From Brevibacillus reuszeri (GTDB lineage Bacteria; Bacillota; Bacilli; Brevibacillales; Brevibacillaceae), in the NCBI RefSeq assembly GCF_002897295.1, contig NZ_BEXF01000006.1, forward strand, positions 186,001-250,000: DNA of 64,000 nucleotides, read 5' to 3'. The translations under genes and the position numbers were made by a program. Positions 8,827 through 17,400 of this stretch are shown here, one piece after another. Positions within the stretch are counted from its first letter, which is position 1; each line of letters opens with the position of its first letter. The notes beneath the pieces were generated by a model, which saw only the letters and a program-made list of their open reading frames with translations, was not told the origin of the DNA and did not search any database.

Positions 8827-9879
8827 ATGAGAGCTGCACAAATTTTGGAGCATAGAATGCCACTTCGTATTGGAGAGGTGCCTGACCCAACTCCAGGACC
8901 AACGGATGTCATCGTACGTGTAGAGGCATGCGGCGTATGTCGAAGTGACTGGCATGCATGGATGGGAGACTGGGCCTGGATTGGATTAAGTCCGCAATTG
9001 CCGATCATCCCGGGGCACGAGCTAGGGGGAGTAATCGAGGCTGTTGGCAAGGACGTGAAAAACTTCCGTCCAGGTGATCGTGTGACAACTCCTTTCCATG
9101 AGGGCTGCACTCACTGCTCTAATTGCCTGAGTGGTCATTCCAATCGATGCGACAACCTGGCGATCTTTGGGTTTAGCTACGATGGTGCTTATGCAGAGTA
9201 CGTGAGAGTGCCAAATGGAGATTTTAACCTCATTCGCCTCCCTGATGAAGTGGATACGCTGACTGCTGCTGCAATCGGTTGCCGATACATGACAGGGTAT
9301 CACGGAGTTCTGCGTGGAAATGTACAGCCTGGAAATTGGCTTGCGATTCATGGAGCAGGCGGTGTTGGCTTGTCGGCAGTGCAGGTGGGGAATGCGGTAG
9401 GTGCGATGGTGATTGCAGTTGATGTGGATGATGCCAAGCTTGCCAAAGCAAAGGAAGAGGGGGCAGTTGCAGTTGTAAACGCCCGGAAAGAAAACGTAGT
9501 AGAAGCGATCAAGGAAATTACAAAAGGGGGCGCTCATGCATCCATCGATGCCCTCGGAATTCGGGAAACGATTCTCAATTCGGTATTAGGCTTGCGCAAA
9601 GGCGGTCGACATGTGCAAATCGGCTTGACGACAAAGGAAGAGGGAGGCATGGTCGACCTGCCCATCGACGCGATTACAGCGATGGAGCTGGAGATTGTCG
9701 GCAGCATCGGAAATCCACACTCTGCCTATGACGGGCTGTTGGCTTTGATCGCGCAAGGCAAACTGAATCCAGGCTCGCTTGTTTCAAAACAAGTCGCTCT
9801 TGATGATGTATCGGGTATCCTGGACGACATGACCAACTTTCAAACGTTTGGCTTTAACGTCATTACGAAATTTAGATAA
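8827..9879 (+). CDS. Zinc-dependent medium-chain alcohol dehydrogenase
   Basis: This 350-residue MDR-family dehydrogenase has catalytic zinc ligands Cys38 (GVCRSDWH) and His64 (PGHELGG), a structural zinc lobe with Cys94, Cys97, Cys100 and Cys108, and a Rossmann motif GAGGVGLSAVQ for NAD(P). ATG 8827 has AAGGAGG eight bases upstream; GTG 8824 is a possible but worse spaced start. It lies 37 bp after the aldehyde dehydrogenase with no terminator between, so the pair could oxidise an alcohol through the aldehyde to the acid. The exact alcohol cannot be told; the WAWIGLSPQ insertion after the first ligand is seen in broad-range members. Confidence 0.88.
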   Translation: MRAAQILEHRMPLRIGEVPDPTPGPTDVIVRVEACGVCRSDWHAWMGDWAWIGLSPQLPIIPGHELGGVIEAVGKDVKNFRPGDRVTTPFHEGCTHCSNCLSGHSNRCDNLAIFGFSYDGAYAEYVRVPNGDFNLIRLPDEVDTLTAAAIGCRYMTGYHGVLRGNVQPGNWLAIHGAGGVGLSAVQVGNAVGAMVIAVDVDDAKLAKAKEEGAVAVVNARKENVVEAIKEITKGGAHASIDALGIRETILNSVLGLRKGGRHVQIGLTTKEEGGMVDLPIDAITAMELEIVGSIGNPHSAYDGLLALIAQGKLNPGSLVSKQVALDDVSGILDDMTNFQTFGFNVITKFR

Positions 9880-9886
9880 TAATGGA

Positions 9887-9916
9887 GAAAAAGTCGGCAA
9901 AATTGTCGGCTTTTTC
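9887..9916 (+). terminator. Terminator of the dehydrogenase operon
   Basis: GAAAAAGTCGGC (9887-9898) pairs with GTCGGCTTTTTC (9905-9916), with two G-T wobbles, and ends in a T run. Confidence 0.75.
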
Positions 9917-9925
9917 TGTATGCAA

Positions 9926-9966
9926 AAAAGGCTTCCTCTTCACGCTTGCTGAGGAGAAAGCCTTTT
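9926..9966 (-). terminator. Terminator of the cupin gene
   Basis: AAAAGGCTTCCTC pairs with GAGGAGAAAGCCTTTT across a short loop. It lies just beyond the stop codon of the leftward cupin gene and would also back up the rightward terminator at 9887-9916. Confidence 0.75.
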
Positions 9967-9973
9967 GCCTCAT

Positions 9974-10498
9974 TTATATAGAACCGTGTTTATAATCTAC
10001 CAGTGTAGTGTGTTCTACTGCACCATTTTCGCGAGCCATCAAGTAGTGAAGCCGTGCGTCCGCCATAACCACTAGCTGTCCATCATCTGTGTAGCCTCCG
10101 ATGGGACCATGTGAAATAGCTAACATGATTGCGCCGTCCGGGGAAACAAAAGGCTCATGGATGGCCCCTGCGGATTCACAAGTATAGTAACCTGCATACC
10201 CCTTGTCATCTCCTTCATCATAATAAAAACCGCCTTCGATAATGAATGCTTCTGTGTTATGAAGATGCCAGTGCACCGCAGCTTTTATACCCGGATCTAC
10301 CTTTAGGAGCATCGTAAAATTGCCGGAGACGAGATCACAGAAAAAGAGTTTGAAATAAGTACCAGGCATGAGCCAGTCAGTCCACGGAATCCAGTCGGGA
10401 TTAATAAAATCGCGCCGTTCTCCCTTAGGTGTCAGTCCCGGATTTTGCATCCAGTACATAGGGTTGAACTTCTTTGTTTCATTAGGATTGATTGACAT
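9974..10498 (-). CDS. Cupin-fold protein, diketone/acetophenone dioxygenase-like
   Basis: This 174-residue single-domain cupin has a metal-binding first motif with His76, His78, His80 and Glu83 (VHWHLHNTEAFIIEGG) and His114 as second-motif candidate. Sequence style and size resemble the acetylacetone-cleaving enzyme / 2,4'-dihydroxyacetophenone dioxygenase group of Fe(II) cupins, which cleave a C-C bond next to a carbonyl; this is a family-level guess. AGGAGGG precedes the ATG at 10498. Upstream lie a 14-of-14 cre core (10513-10526), a -10 like TACGAT (10540-10545) and an 18-bp direct repeat (10555-10572) shared with the SDR gene promoter, so the adjacent SARP-like regulator probably controls it. 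Nearby dehydrogenases could process the products. Confidence 0.7.
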   Translation of the reverse strand: MSINPNETKKFNPMYWMQNPGLTPKGERRDFINPDWIPWTDWLMPGTYFKLFFCDLVSGNFTMLLKVDPGIKAAVHWHLHNTEAFIIEGGFYYDEGDDKGYAGYYTCESAGAIHEPFVSPDGAIMLAISHGPIGGYTDDGQLVVMADARLHYLMARENGAVEHTTLVDYKHGSI

Positions 10499-10512
10499 GT
10501 GAATCGCCCTCC

Positions 10513-10526
10513 TGTAATCGTTTTCA
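10513..10526. promoter_or_regulatory. CcpA cre-like site in the cupin gene leader
   Basis: TGTAATCGTTTTCA agrees with the core consensus TGWAANCGNTNWCA at all 14 positions. It lies between the predicted -10 and the ribosome binding site of the leftward cupin gene, a position suited to roadblock repression. Confidence 0.6.
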
Positions 10527-10554
10527 AAAGCATGATGTCATCGTATCTGGGCGA

Positions 10555-10572
10555 TCTTACAATAGTCTTACA
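10555..10572 (-). promoter_or_regulatory. Predicted SARP operator upstream of the cupin gene
   Basis: On the minus strand this reads TGTAAGACTATTGTAAGA: the heptamer TGTAAGA twice with 4-bp spacing, an 11-bp period. Nine bases further towards the gene is TACGAT, a -10-like hexamer, and no good -35 is present. This is the layout known for SARP (OmpR-like HTH plus BTAD) activators. The same element occurs before the SDR gene at 13439-13456, both 57 bp from the start codon. Confidence 0.65.
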
Positions 10573-10604
10573 AAATGAGCCTGATTTCTTCAATTTTTGG
10601 CCTG

Positions 10605-10634
10605 CTTCTTTTATTGGACAAAAGAAGTTATAAT
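10605..10634 (+). promoter_or_regulatory. Promoter region of the SARP-like regulator with an overlapping dyad
   Basis: A perfect inverted repeat CTTCTTTT-N7-AAAAGAAG (10605-10627) ends two bases before TATAAT (10629-10634), a consensus -10. No good -35 is seen at 17 bp, so the dyad may bind an activator or a repressor of the regulator gene. Confidence 0.45.
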
Positions 10635-10679
10635 TTTCTGTAATATCAAATGATTTGTTCGGTGGAAGGAGCGGTCATG

Positions 10680-13433
10680 ATGAAGATTTTCGAATCCAAG
10701 CTGAGTCCCCCCGAGATGAGAAAATGTCTTACTCGTGAGCGGCTGTTCCAATTCCTTGATCAGCATCTACATAAAAAAGTGATATCGATCACGAGTGAGG
10801 GGGGCTACGGGAAAACAACACTCGTTTCCAGCTATGTACGCGCGAAAAAGCTAGCAGCGGTGTGGTATCGGCTGGAAGCGTCTGATCGCGATCCTCTTGT
10901 TTTTTTATCGTATCTGAATGCGGGACTACTGACACATGGAGAGGGGCGTCATAGAGGTGATGTGCAAAAAGCAGCGCAATTACATGATCTGGCACAGCTA
11001 TGTGAAGAGGTGATCGAGCGGCTCGAAGCAGTCAACGATCGGCTGCTGATTATTTTAGATGACTACCATAATCTGAAAGAGAATGAGGAAGTAAGGAAAC
11101 TAATGATAGATTTACTTCGGTCCGCTTCACCATACGTCACTTTTATTTTGAACGGTCGAATGAAGCCTGATTTGCCTCTCATACCTCTAAAATTGCGTCA
11201 GCAGCTAGCAGAATTATCCTCGCAGGATTTAGCATTTACAAAAGAGGAGACCGAGGTCTTTTTTCGAGAGCTGTTTGAGCTGAATGTATCTGCAGAGGAA
11301 ATACTCTTGATTCTCCAAAAAACGGAAGGCTGGGCAGCGAGTCTCGTGTTACTGTGGGATGTGCTCAAAAACTTAAATGAACGCCAGCGAAAGCAATTTA
11401 TTACACACATGGATATCACCGACGATATTTACAGTTACTTAGTGACGGAGGTTTTGGGGCAGCAGTCAGAGGAGCTTCAGCGTTTTCTCCTACATACAAG
11501 TCTGCTTGAAGAACTAGACCCTGTCATTATCAACCGTTGGCTTACGATCACGGACGCTCAAAAAAAGCTGGATCACTTACAGGCACATCATCTGTTTTTA
11601 TATAAGGATCATCGCGGCTTATTTCGTTACCATCAGCTGTTCAAGGCGTTTTTGTACCAGCATTTAAAAGGAGAGCTCACGCAGCTTGAATTGAATCAGA
11701 AGCATGCCAGACTAGGAGAAATCTATGAGCAGAATCACCTGCTGCTACGGGCATTTGTCCATTACACATGGGGCAATGAATATGTGGAGGCAGCTCGACT
11801 AATGCGAACCATGGTGAATCGTTATCGGCCAGATTGGTTTCTACATGTAGTTGATGGTGCATTAGAGTCCTTATCCCCGGAGCATTCCCTAGCGACGACA
11901 AGTCTTTTTTTGTTCCGCTGTGTTCCGCTTGAAGCATTGGAGCCGCTTATTCCAGTGTTAGAGGAAAGCATTGATCGCCATCAGCATAGCAGCACGATCG
12001 TAGCCCAGCTTCAGCATCGCTTAGCGAATATTCTGTTTTATCGAGGAGACCTCGAGCGTGCGCTGGTTTTCTTTCATTCTTCTGCAGCTACGGCTGAGCA
12101 AGTCCACGATTATGCACTCGTCGCTTTGAATTTGTCGATGGCTTCGCAAGTATATCGCTTGCAGGAGTACCATGACGACGCCATTCGTTATGCACGCCAA
12201 TCTCTATCATACTCGGAGCAACATGCGATACCGCCACATGTGCTGATGCACGGACTGTGGAATTTGGCAGAGGTGTTGTTAGAACGAAAAGAGACTGAGT
12301 CCGCTGAAATCTTCATTATACAGGCAATGACAGTTTCAGAATCATGCGATGAGGCATCCAAGGCGTTTCCGTACAGCTCGATGGGGAAGTTTTACAGACA
12401 GCGCAAAGACTATGAATTGGCCGTCGAGTGGGGACAAAAAGCAGTAGATCATGCTGCGCGATTTTCCATAGATACAGATATGGGTTGGGCGAGCAAGGAG
12501 CTGGGTATCACCTATTTGCATACCAGGCAGTTTGATTTGGCAGAGCAATACCTACGAGCAGCACAGCAATCCTTTCGAGCTTATAAGTACCTGCACGAGA
12601 TCATGGGAAAATGGTTATATACATTGACTCGCAAGCAAAGCACGGATTCCCGGGCAGAGACAGATGGAGCTGTAATGCCCCCTCAACAGCTTTACGTTCA
12701 GGCATTAGGAGAGCTGCACATTAAGAGAGGTAACAGGCAGATGAAAATAGCTAGAAAAACGAGTCTGTACTTATTCCTTCTCTTACTGACCCATCGTGGC
12801 AGCAAGCTTACCAAAGATTACATCATCGAACAATTGTTTCCTGAGGATGAGTGGGCGGCGGCTCAAAACAAGTTTTACGTGTCGTTGTCCATTTTACGCA
12901 AAAGCTTGGAGCCAGAGCTTGAGTACGGTCGCAAGTCTGCTTATGTGAAGCAGCAGGGGGACAACTATTTTTTATGCATGGATAGCATTTCGGTGGATAC
13001 AGATGATTTTTTGAAAGGGGCCATGGGTAAAGAGTCAGGAACGGCTCAGCCACAAATTGATCAGCTTCTACAGATAGAATCCTGCTATCGGGGTGATTTT
13101 GCCAGAGATTTTCCGTTCCAATCGTTTCTTGCCATGGAAAGGGAGAAGCTGCGTGCTTGTTATCTCCAGCTTGTCGAACGGATTGCCAGACACTTTTGGG
13201 AAAGTCGTCAATTTGATCAAGGAATGTACTTCTATGACAAAATATTGACGGTTGATCCATACTGCGAGCATATTTATCGTGAGTATACAGATCGGCTGCT
13301 AGAGGAAAAGCTCGTCATCAAAGCAAAGAGTGTGTATGACAAAGCCAAAAAACATATGGAAGAAGAGCTAGGAATTCCGTTAAAGCTGGCATCTTTTAAC
13401 GACCGAATACAAAATCCTGTAAGAAAGAAATGA
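10680..13433 (+). CDS. SARP-like regulator: P-loop ATPase, TPR array, winged helix and BTAD domain
   Basis: This protein of about 917 residues has an N-terminal STAND-type P-loop ATPase (Walker A EGGYGKTT near residue 40, Walker B LLIILDDYH near 122), a long helical TPR-like sensor region (about 330-650), an OmpR/PhoB-type winged helix (about 673-763, with LTKDYIIEQLFPE and LSILRKSLEPEL) and a C-terminal BTAD domain (about 775-917, ending in a TPR-like helix pair). The N-terminal half resembles MalT; the C-terminal half is the activator module of SARP regulators. ATG 10680 (or 10677) follows GGAAGGAG; the longer ATG 10650 has no site. It lies between the cupin and SDR genes, whose promoters both carry TGTAAGA direct repeats. 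The ligand is unknown. Confidence 0.85.
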   Translation: MKIFESKLSPPEMRKCLTRERLFQFLDQHLHKKVISITSEGGYGKTTLVSSYVRAKKLAAVWYRLEASDRDPLVFLSYLNAGLLTHGEGRHRGDVQKAAQLHDLAQLCEEVIERLEAVNDRLLIILDDYHNLKENEEVRKLMIDLLRSASPYVTFILNGRMKPDLPLIPLKLRQQLAELSSQDLAFTKEETEVFFRELFELNVSAEEILLILQKTEGWAASLVLLWDVLKNLNERQRKQFITHMDITDDIYSYLVTEVLGQQSEELQRFLLHTSLLEELDPVIINRWLTITDAQKKLDHLQAHHLFLYKDHRGLFRYHQLFKAFLYQHLKGELTQLELNQKHARLGEIYEQNHLLLRAFVHYTWGNEYVEAARLMRTMVNRYRPDWFLHVVDGALESLSPEHSLATTSLFLFRCVPLEALEPLIPVLEESIDRHQHSSTIVAQLQHRLANILFYRGDLERALVFFHSSAATAEQVHDYALVALNLSMASQVYRLQEYHDDAIRYARQSLSYSEQHAIPPHVLMHGLWNLAEVLLERKETESAEIFIIQAMTVSESCDEASKAFPYSSMGKFYRQRKDYELAVEWGQKAVDHAARFSIDTDMGWASKELGITYLHTRQFDLAEQYLRAAQQSFRAYKYLHEIMGKWLYTLTRKQSTDSRAETDGAVMPPQQLYVQALGELHIKRGNRQMKIARKTSLYLFLLLLTHRGSKLTKDYIIEQLFPEDEWAAAQNKFYVSLSILRKSLEPELEYGRKSAYVKQQGDNYFLCMDSISVDTDDFLKGAMGKESGTAQPQIDQLLQIESCYRGDFARDFPFQSFLAMEREKLRACYLQLVERIARHFWESRQFDQGMYFYDKILTVDPYCEHIYREYTDRLLEEKLVIKAKSVYDKAKKHMEEELGIPLKLASFNDRIQNPVRKK

Positions 13434-13438
13434 GGAAA

Positions 13439-13456
13439 TGTAAGACTCTTGTAAGA
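13439..13456 (+). promoter_or_regulatory. Predicted SARP operator upstream of the SDR gene
   Basis: TGTAAGACTCTTGTAAGA matches the inverted copy before the cupin gene at 17 of 18 positions. The heptamers are 11 bp apart and TACCTT (13466-13471), a weak -10, starts nine bases downstream. The repeat ends 57 bp from ATG 13513, the same distance as at the cupin gene. Confidence 0.65.
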
Positions 13457-13470
13457 ACTACTCGGTACCT

Positions 13471-13486
13471 TTGAAAGCGTTATCAA
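13471..13486 (+). promoter_or_regulatory. CcpA cre-like site before the SDR gene
   Basis: TTGAAAGCGTTATCAA fits WTGNAANCGNWNNCWW at every position. It overlaps the end of the predicted -10 and the transcription start region, so CcpA binding would block initiation. Confidence 0.65.
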
Positions 13487-13512
13487 TACGCTTGATGAAG
13501 GGACTGACTAAG

Positions 13513-14301
13513 ATGAGTACATTGAAAGGTCAAGTAGCGGTAGTAACCGGCGGTGGAAGTGGGATTGGCAAAGCTATCTCTCAACAGCTGGCTGAGCAGG
13601 GCGCACATGTATGGGTCACGGACATTCAGGAGGTATCTGCCACCCGCGTAGCAGAAGAACTCAGCCAAAATGGGAACAAGGCTTCTGCGTATCGATTGGA
13701 CGTAACCGATGCTGAGGGCGTTAGAGGATTCTTTGAGCAAGTGGACCAAGAATGTGGACGTGTCGATATTCTGGTCAACAACGCAGGAATCGCTGGCAAT
13801 CCGTCCTTGCTCGTGAACATGAAAGACGAAGAATGGATGAAAATGTTCGATATTCACGTAAACGGCTCCTTTTACTGCCTGCGTGAAGCCGCCAAGCGTA
13901 TGATTCGCCATAACTATGGCCGAGTCATTAACATGTCTTCTCTGGCAGCTGTAACCTCGCTGGCAGGCTTTGCCCATTATGGAGCAGTCAAATATGCGTT
14001 GGTTGGCTTAACCCAGGCTGCAGCAAAGGAGCTAGCTGCCTATCAGATTACCGTCAATGCAATTAAACCTGGAGTCATACGTTCTGCTTTAACCGAAGGG
14101 ATATTGGCCATGGCAGAAGAACGACTGTCTGAGGCAACTCCTGTGAAAAAAATCGGCAGCCCTGAGGATATTGCCAAAGCCGTATTGATGTTTGCACAGA
14201 CTGACTCGTCTTTTGTTACGGGCACGTCTCTGGTCGTAGATGGTGCTTTTAGCCTGATGAATGAAATGGATCGTGTGATGCTGGATGCCTTGCAGCAGTA
14301 A
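13513..14301 (+). CDS. SDR family oxidoreductase (FabG-like)
   Basis: This 262-residue classical short-chain dehydrogenase has the cofactor motif TGGGSGIGKA, NNAG, a catalytic serine at 142/143 (NMSSLAA), Tyr156 and Lys160 in HYGAVKYA, and a C-terminal SFVTGTSLVVDGAF. It reduces or oxidises a carbonyl/alcohol with NAD(P)(H). ATG 13513 is preferred because GAAGGGA precedes it and the upstream in-frame TTG lies inside the cre site. Though it follows the SARP-like regulator, it has its own predicted promoter with the regulator's operator. Together with the cupin, ADH and ALDH genes it may serve one catabolic route, for example for a ketone or diketone (inference). Confidence 0.88.
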   Translation: MSTLKGQVAVVTGGGSGIGKAISQQLAEQGAHVWVTDIQEVSATRVAEELSQNGNKASAYRLDVTDAEGVRGFFEQVDQECGRVDILVNNAGIAGNPSLLVNMKDEEWMKMFDIHVNGSFYCLREAAKRMIRHNYGRVINMSSLAAVTSLAGFAHYGAVKYALVGLTQAAAKELAAYQITVNAIKPGVIRSALTEGILAMAEERLSEATPVKKIGSPEDIAKAVLMFAQTDSSFVTGTSLVVDGAFSLMNEMDRVMLDALQQ

Positions 14302-14339
14302 GGGATTTCCTTCTCTCTTGGATGTGTGAACCCGTTTTT

Positions 14340-14369
14340 GCTGTTTAGCCGTTTCGTGATCTAAACAGC
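14340..14369. other. Inverted repeat before the CotS-type gene
   Basis: GCTGTTTAG (14340-14348) and CTAAACAGC (14361-14369) form a perfect 9-bp dyad in the gap between the SDR and coat protein genes. No T run follows on either strand, so it may be an operator, or a hairpin in the coat gene leader. Confidence 0.35.
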
Positions 14370-14426
14370 GTGAATACCCTAATAGGGTTAAGAACGGCTC
14401 ACGACATCGTGTACAGGGGGAGAGGG

Positions 14427-17400
14427 ATGGATCAGTACTTGGTAAAGCCGTGGCTCGTCAGGGGGGGGAATGAAGCTGTCTCTGCTGACTGGGATGTGTC
14501 TGTACCACCCGAGATAGATGAACTAGCAGAACGTGTTATGGGGTATTACGACATGTACGTGAGCGAGCGAGTATTAATTACCTCTAAGCCAGATAAAGGC
14601 GGGGCTATTTGGCGAATCGAAACGGACAAAGGGAGTCGCAGCTTGAAATTGCTGCATCGGAGCCCGGAGCGAAGCTTGTTTAGTGTCGGTTTTCAGGAAT
14701 ATATCGTTAACCAAGGCGCGCGAGTACCCAGGTTGATTCCTGCAAAGGATGGAAAGCTGTTCGTCGAAATGGGCGGGAAGCTGTGGATCGTCACGGATTG
14801 GATCAGCCTCCAGCCGGCAACAAAGGTTGATTTGATTGGTGCCCAGGAGCTGTGCTACGGCCTCGGTGAGTTTCACCGTCATTCAAAAGGGTATGTCCCT
14901 CCTGCAAATGCCAAAAATTCATCGCGCTTATTCCGCTGGCCCGCTTACTACCAAAAAATTGCCAAAAAAATTGGCTGGATGCGTGATATGGCAGTTGCGT
15001 ATGAAGATGCGATCGCTAGTCGCTCCATTTTGGCAGTCGTGGATCAATACCAGCAGCAAGCGCTCGATTCGTTGGCAAAACTGAACGAATCTGCTTACGC
15101 AAATATGGTGGCTATGGGAGAACCCTACTGGGGACTCGTGCATCAGGACTACGGCTGGTCAAATGGGCAGAATGGACCTGGGGGGCTATGGGTAATTGAC
15201 CTTGATGGCGTAGCCTATGATCTGCCATTCCGGGATTTACGAAAATTGATCACTAGCACAATGGATGACATGGGCGTCTGGGATGTAAGCTGGATGAGGG
15301 GAATGATTGAAGCCTATCATCAGGCCAACCCGCTGGATGCCGAGTCCTATGATCTACTGTTGAATGACATGGCGATGCCAAATGAGTTTTACAAGCACTT
15401 GAAGGAAATGTTTTTTGATCCCGTCCAGTTTTTGAATACAGAAGCAGAAGGCATTTTGCAGCGCGTAGTTGCAACCGATCAATCCAAGTCACAGGCATTG
15501 GCAGAATTAGCCCAGAATCGGAGCCTATATCAATCCGGGAATTATGAAAGCGTGCAAGAAGCTCGCCTGACACAGCCTGCTTCTTCAGAGAGAGTCGTGG
15601 AGGCAGGCAACTGGCAACTGCAGTCACAGGGATCAGAAACTGTAGCGTGGGAAGAAGGAGTCATTGAGGAAGAGTCTGGTGAGTCTGAAATGGCGTTGCC
15701 AGAAGAAGTGGCTTTTGTAGAAGAGGCGGTTGAGTTAGAGATCGCGTTACCAGAAGAGATTACTTTTGCGGAAGAGACAGTCGAGTTCGAGGTAGCAGTA
15801 CCGGAAGTAGTTTCTTTCGAGGAAGAGGCAGTCGAGTTCGACATAGCACTACCGGAAGTAGTGGCTTTTGAGGAAGAGGCGGTCGAGTTCGAGGTAGCAG
15901 TACCGGAAGCAGTTGCTTTCGAGGAAGAGGCGGTCGAGATCGACGTAACGCTGCCAGAAGAATTGTCTATTGAAGAAGAGGCGGTCGATCTTGATATAGC
16001 AGTACCGGAAGTAGTTTCTTTCGAGGAAGAGGCAGTCGAGATCGACGTAGCAGTACCGGAAGTAGTGGCTTTTGAGGAAGAGGCGGTCGATCTTGATATA
16101 GCAGTACCGGAAGTAGTGGCTTTCGAGGAAGAGGCAGTCGAGTTCGACGTAGCAGTACCGGAAGTAGTGGCTTTTGAGGAAGAGGCGGTCGAGTTCGACG
16201 TAGCAGTACCGGAAGTAGTGGCTTTTGAGGAAGAGGCGGTCGAGTTCGACGTAGCAGTACCGGAAGTAGTTGCTTTTGAGGAAGAGGCGGTCGAGTTCGA
16301 CGTAGCAGTACCGGAAGTAGTTGCTTTTGAGGAAGAGGCAGTCGAGTTCGACATAGCAGTACCGGAAGTAGTTGCTTTCGAGGAAGAGACAGTCGAGTTC
16401 GACATAGCAGTACCGGAAGTAGTTGCTTTCGAGGAAGAGGCAGTCGAGTTCGACATAGCCCTACCAGAAGAGGTGACTTTTAAAGAAGAGGCGGTCGAGA
16501 CCGAAAAAGCTATACCAGAAGTAGTTGCTTTCGAGGAAGAGGCAGTCGAGACCGCAAAAGCTATACCAGAAGTAGCTGCTTTCGAGGAAAAGGCAGTCGA
16601 GTTTGACATAGCCCTACCGGAAGAAGTTGCTTTTGAGGAACAGGCAGTCGAGTTTGACATAGCCCTACCGGAAGAAGTGGTCTTTGAGGAAGAGGAGGTC
16701 GAGACCGAAAAAGCTATACCAGAAGTAGTTGCTTTCGGAGAAGAAGTTGTCGAGTTCGACGTAGCCCTACCAGAAGTAGTTGCTTTCGAGGAAGAGGTTG
16801 TCGAGTTCGACATAGCCCTACCAGAAGTAGTTGCTTTTGAGGAAGAGGCACCCTTCGACTCAAGCTTAGCCGAGAAAAAAGAAGTTTCTTCTCAAGAACC
16901 GCCAACACGTTCCTATATAGTTCAGCCGTTAGAGAAAACCATTCAAAAATCACCGGTTTTCTCAAGCTTGGTTCCATCTAGTCCACCAAAAAGAAAAGAG
17001 TCCATTGACGTTCGGCCAATCGCCAGTATCGAAGCACAAACCGACAACCAGCAATCGCAGATCGTATCTATCAGTAAGAAATCAGGGAAATCCCGAACCT
17101 TCTCAGTACGTGTCGAAGATGATTCAGTAAAACCAAAGCAAAAGAAGACAGCAAAAGAAGAAACGATAAAACAGGCGCAACCTAAACCTAAACCGGTGCA
17201 AGTCGAAGAAAATTTGCTCAAAGTCAAACCTAAGACCACATCCCAAGTTGAGAAATCAGCAGTAGCAAAAGAAAAAGTAGAATCGGCGGAAGGTAAGTCG
17301 GAAAAAACACCAAAGAAATCAAAAGACAAAGCGAAAACAATCTCCATCGTAAAAGAAAAGAAGTCCACAAAAACAAGGAAAAATGTAGACACGGAATCCA

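Noticed and set aside
9022..9537. A minus-strand frame of 171 residues inside the alcohol dehydrogenase gene
   Set aside because: Shadow of a well-supported zinc dehydrogenase with all ligand motifs in the plus frame.
15542..16813. A long minus-strand frame (423 residues) full of SSSKATTSGTAT-type repeats, looking like a Ser/Thr-rich surface protein
   Set aside because: It is the antisense of the 51-bp coding repeats; any 51-bp repeat without stops gives such a frame. The plus frame has a CotS domain, a ribosome binding site and sensible codon use.
15708..16850. Regularly spaced repeats that could be taken for a CRISPR array
   Set aside because: The period is 51 bp with no unique spacers, and every unit stays in the open frame of the coat protein.
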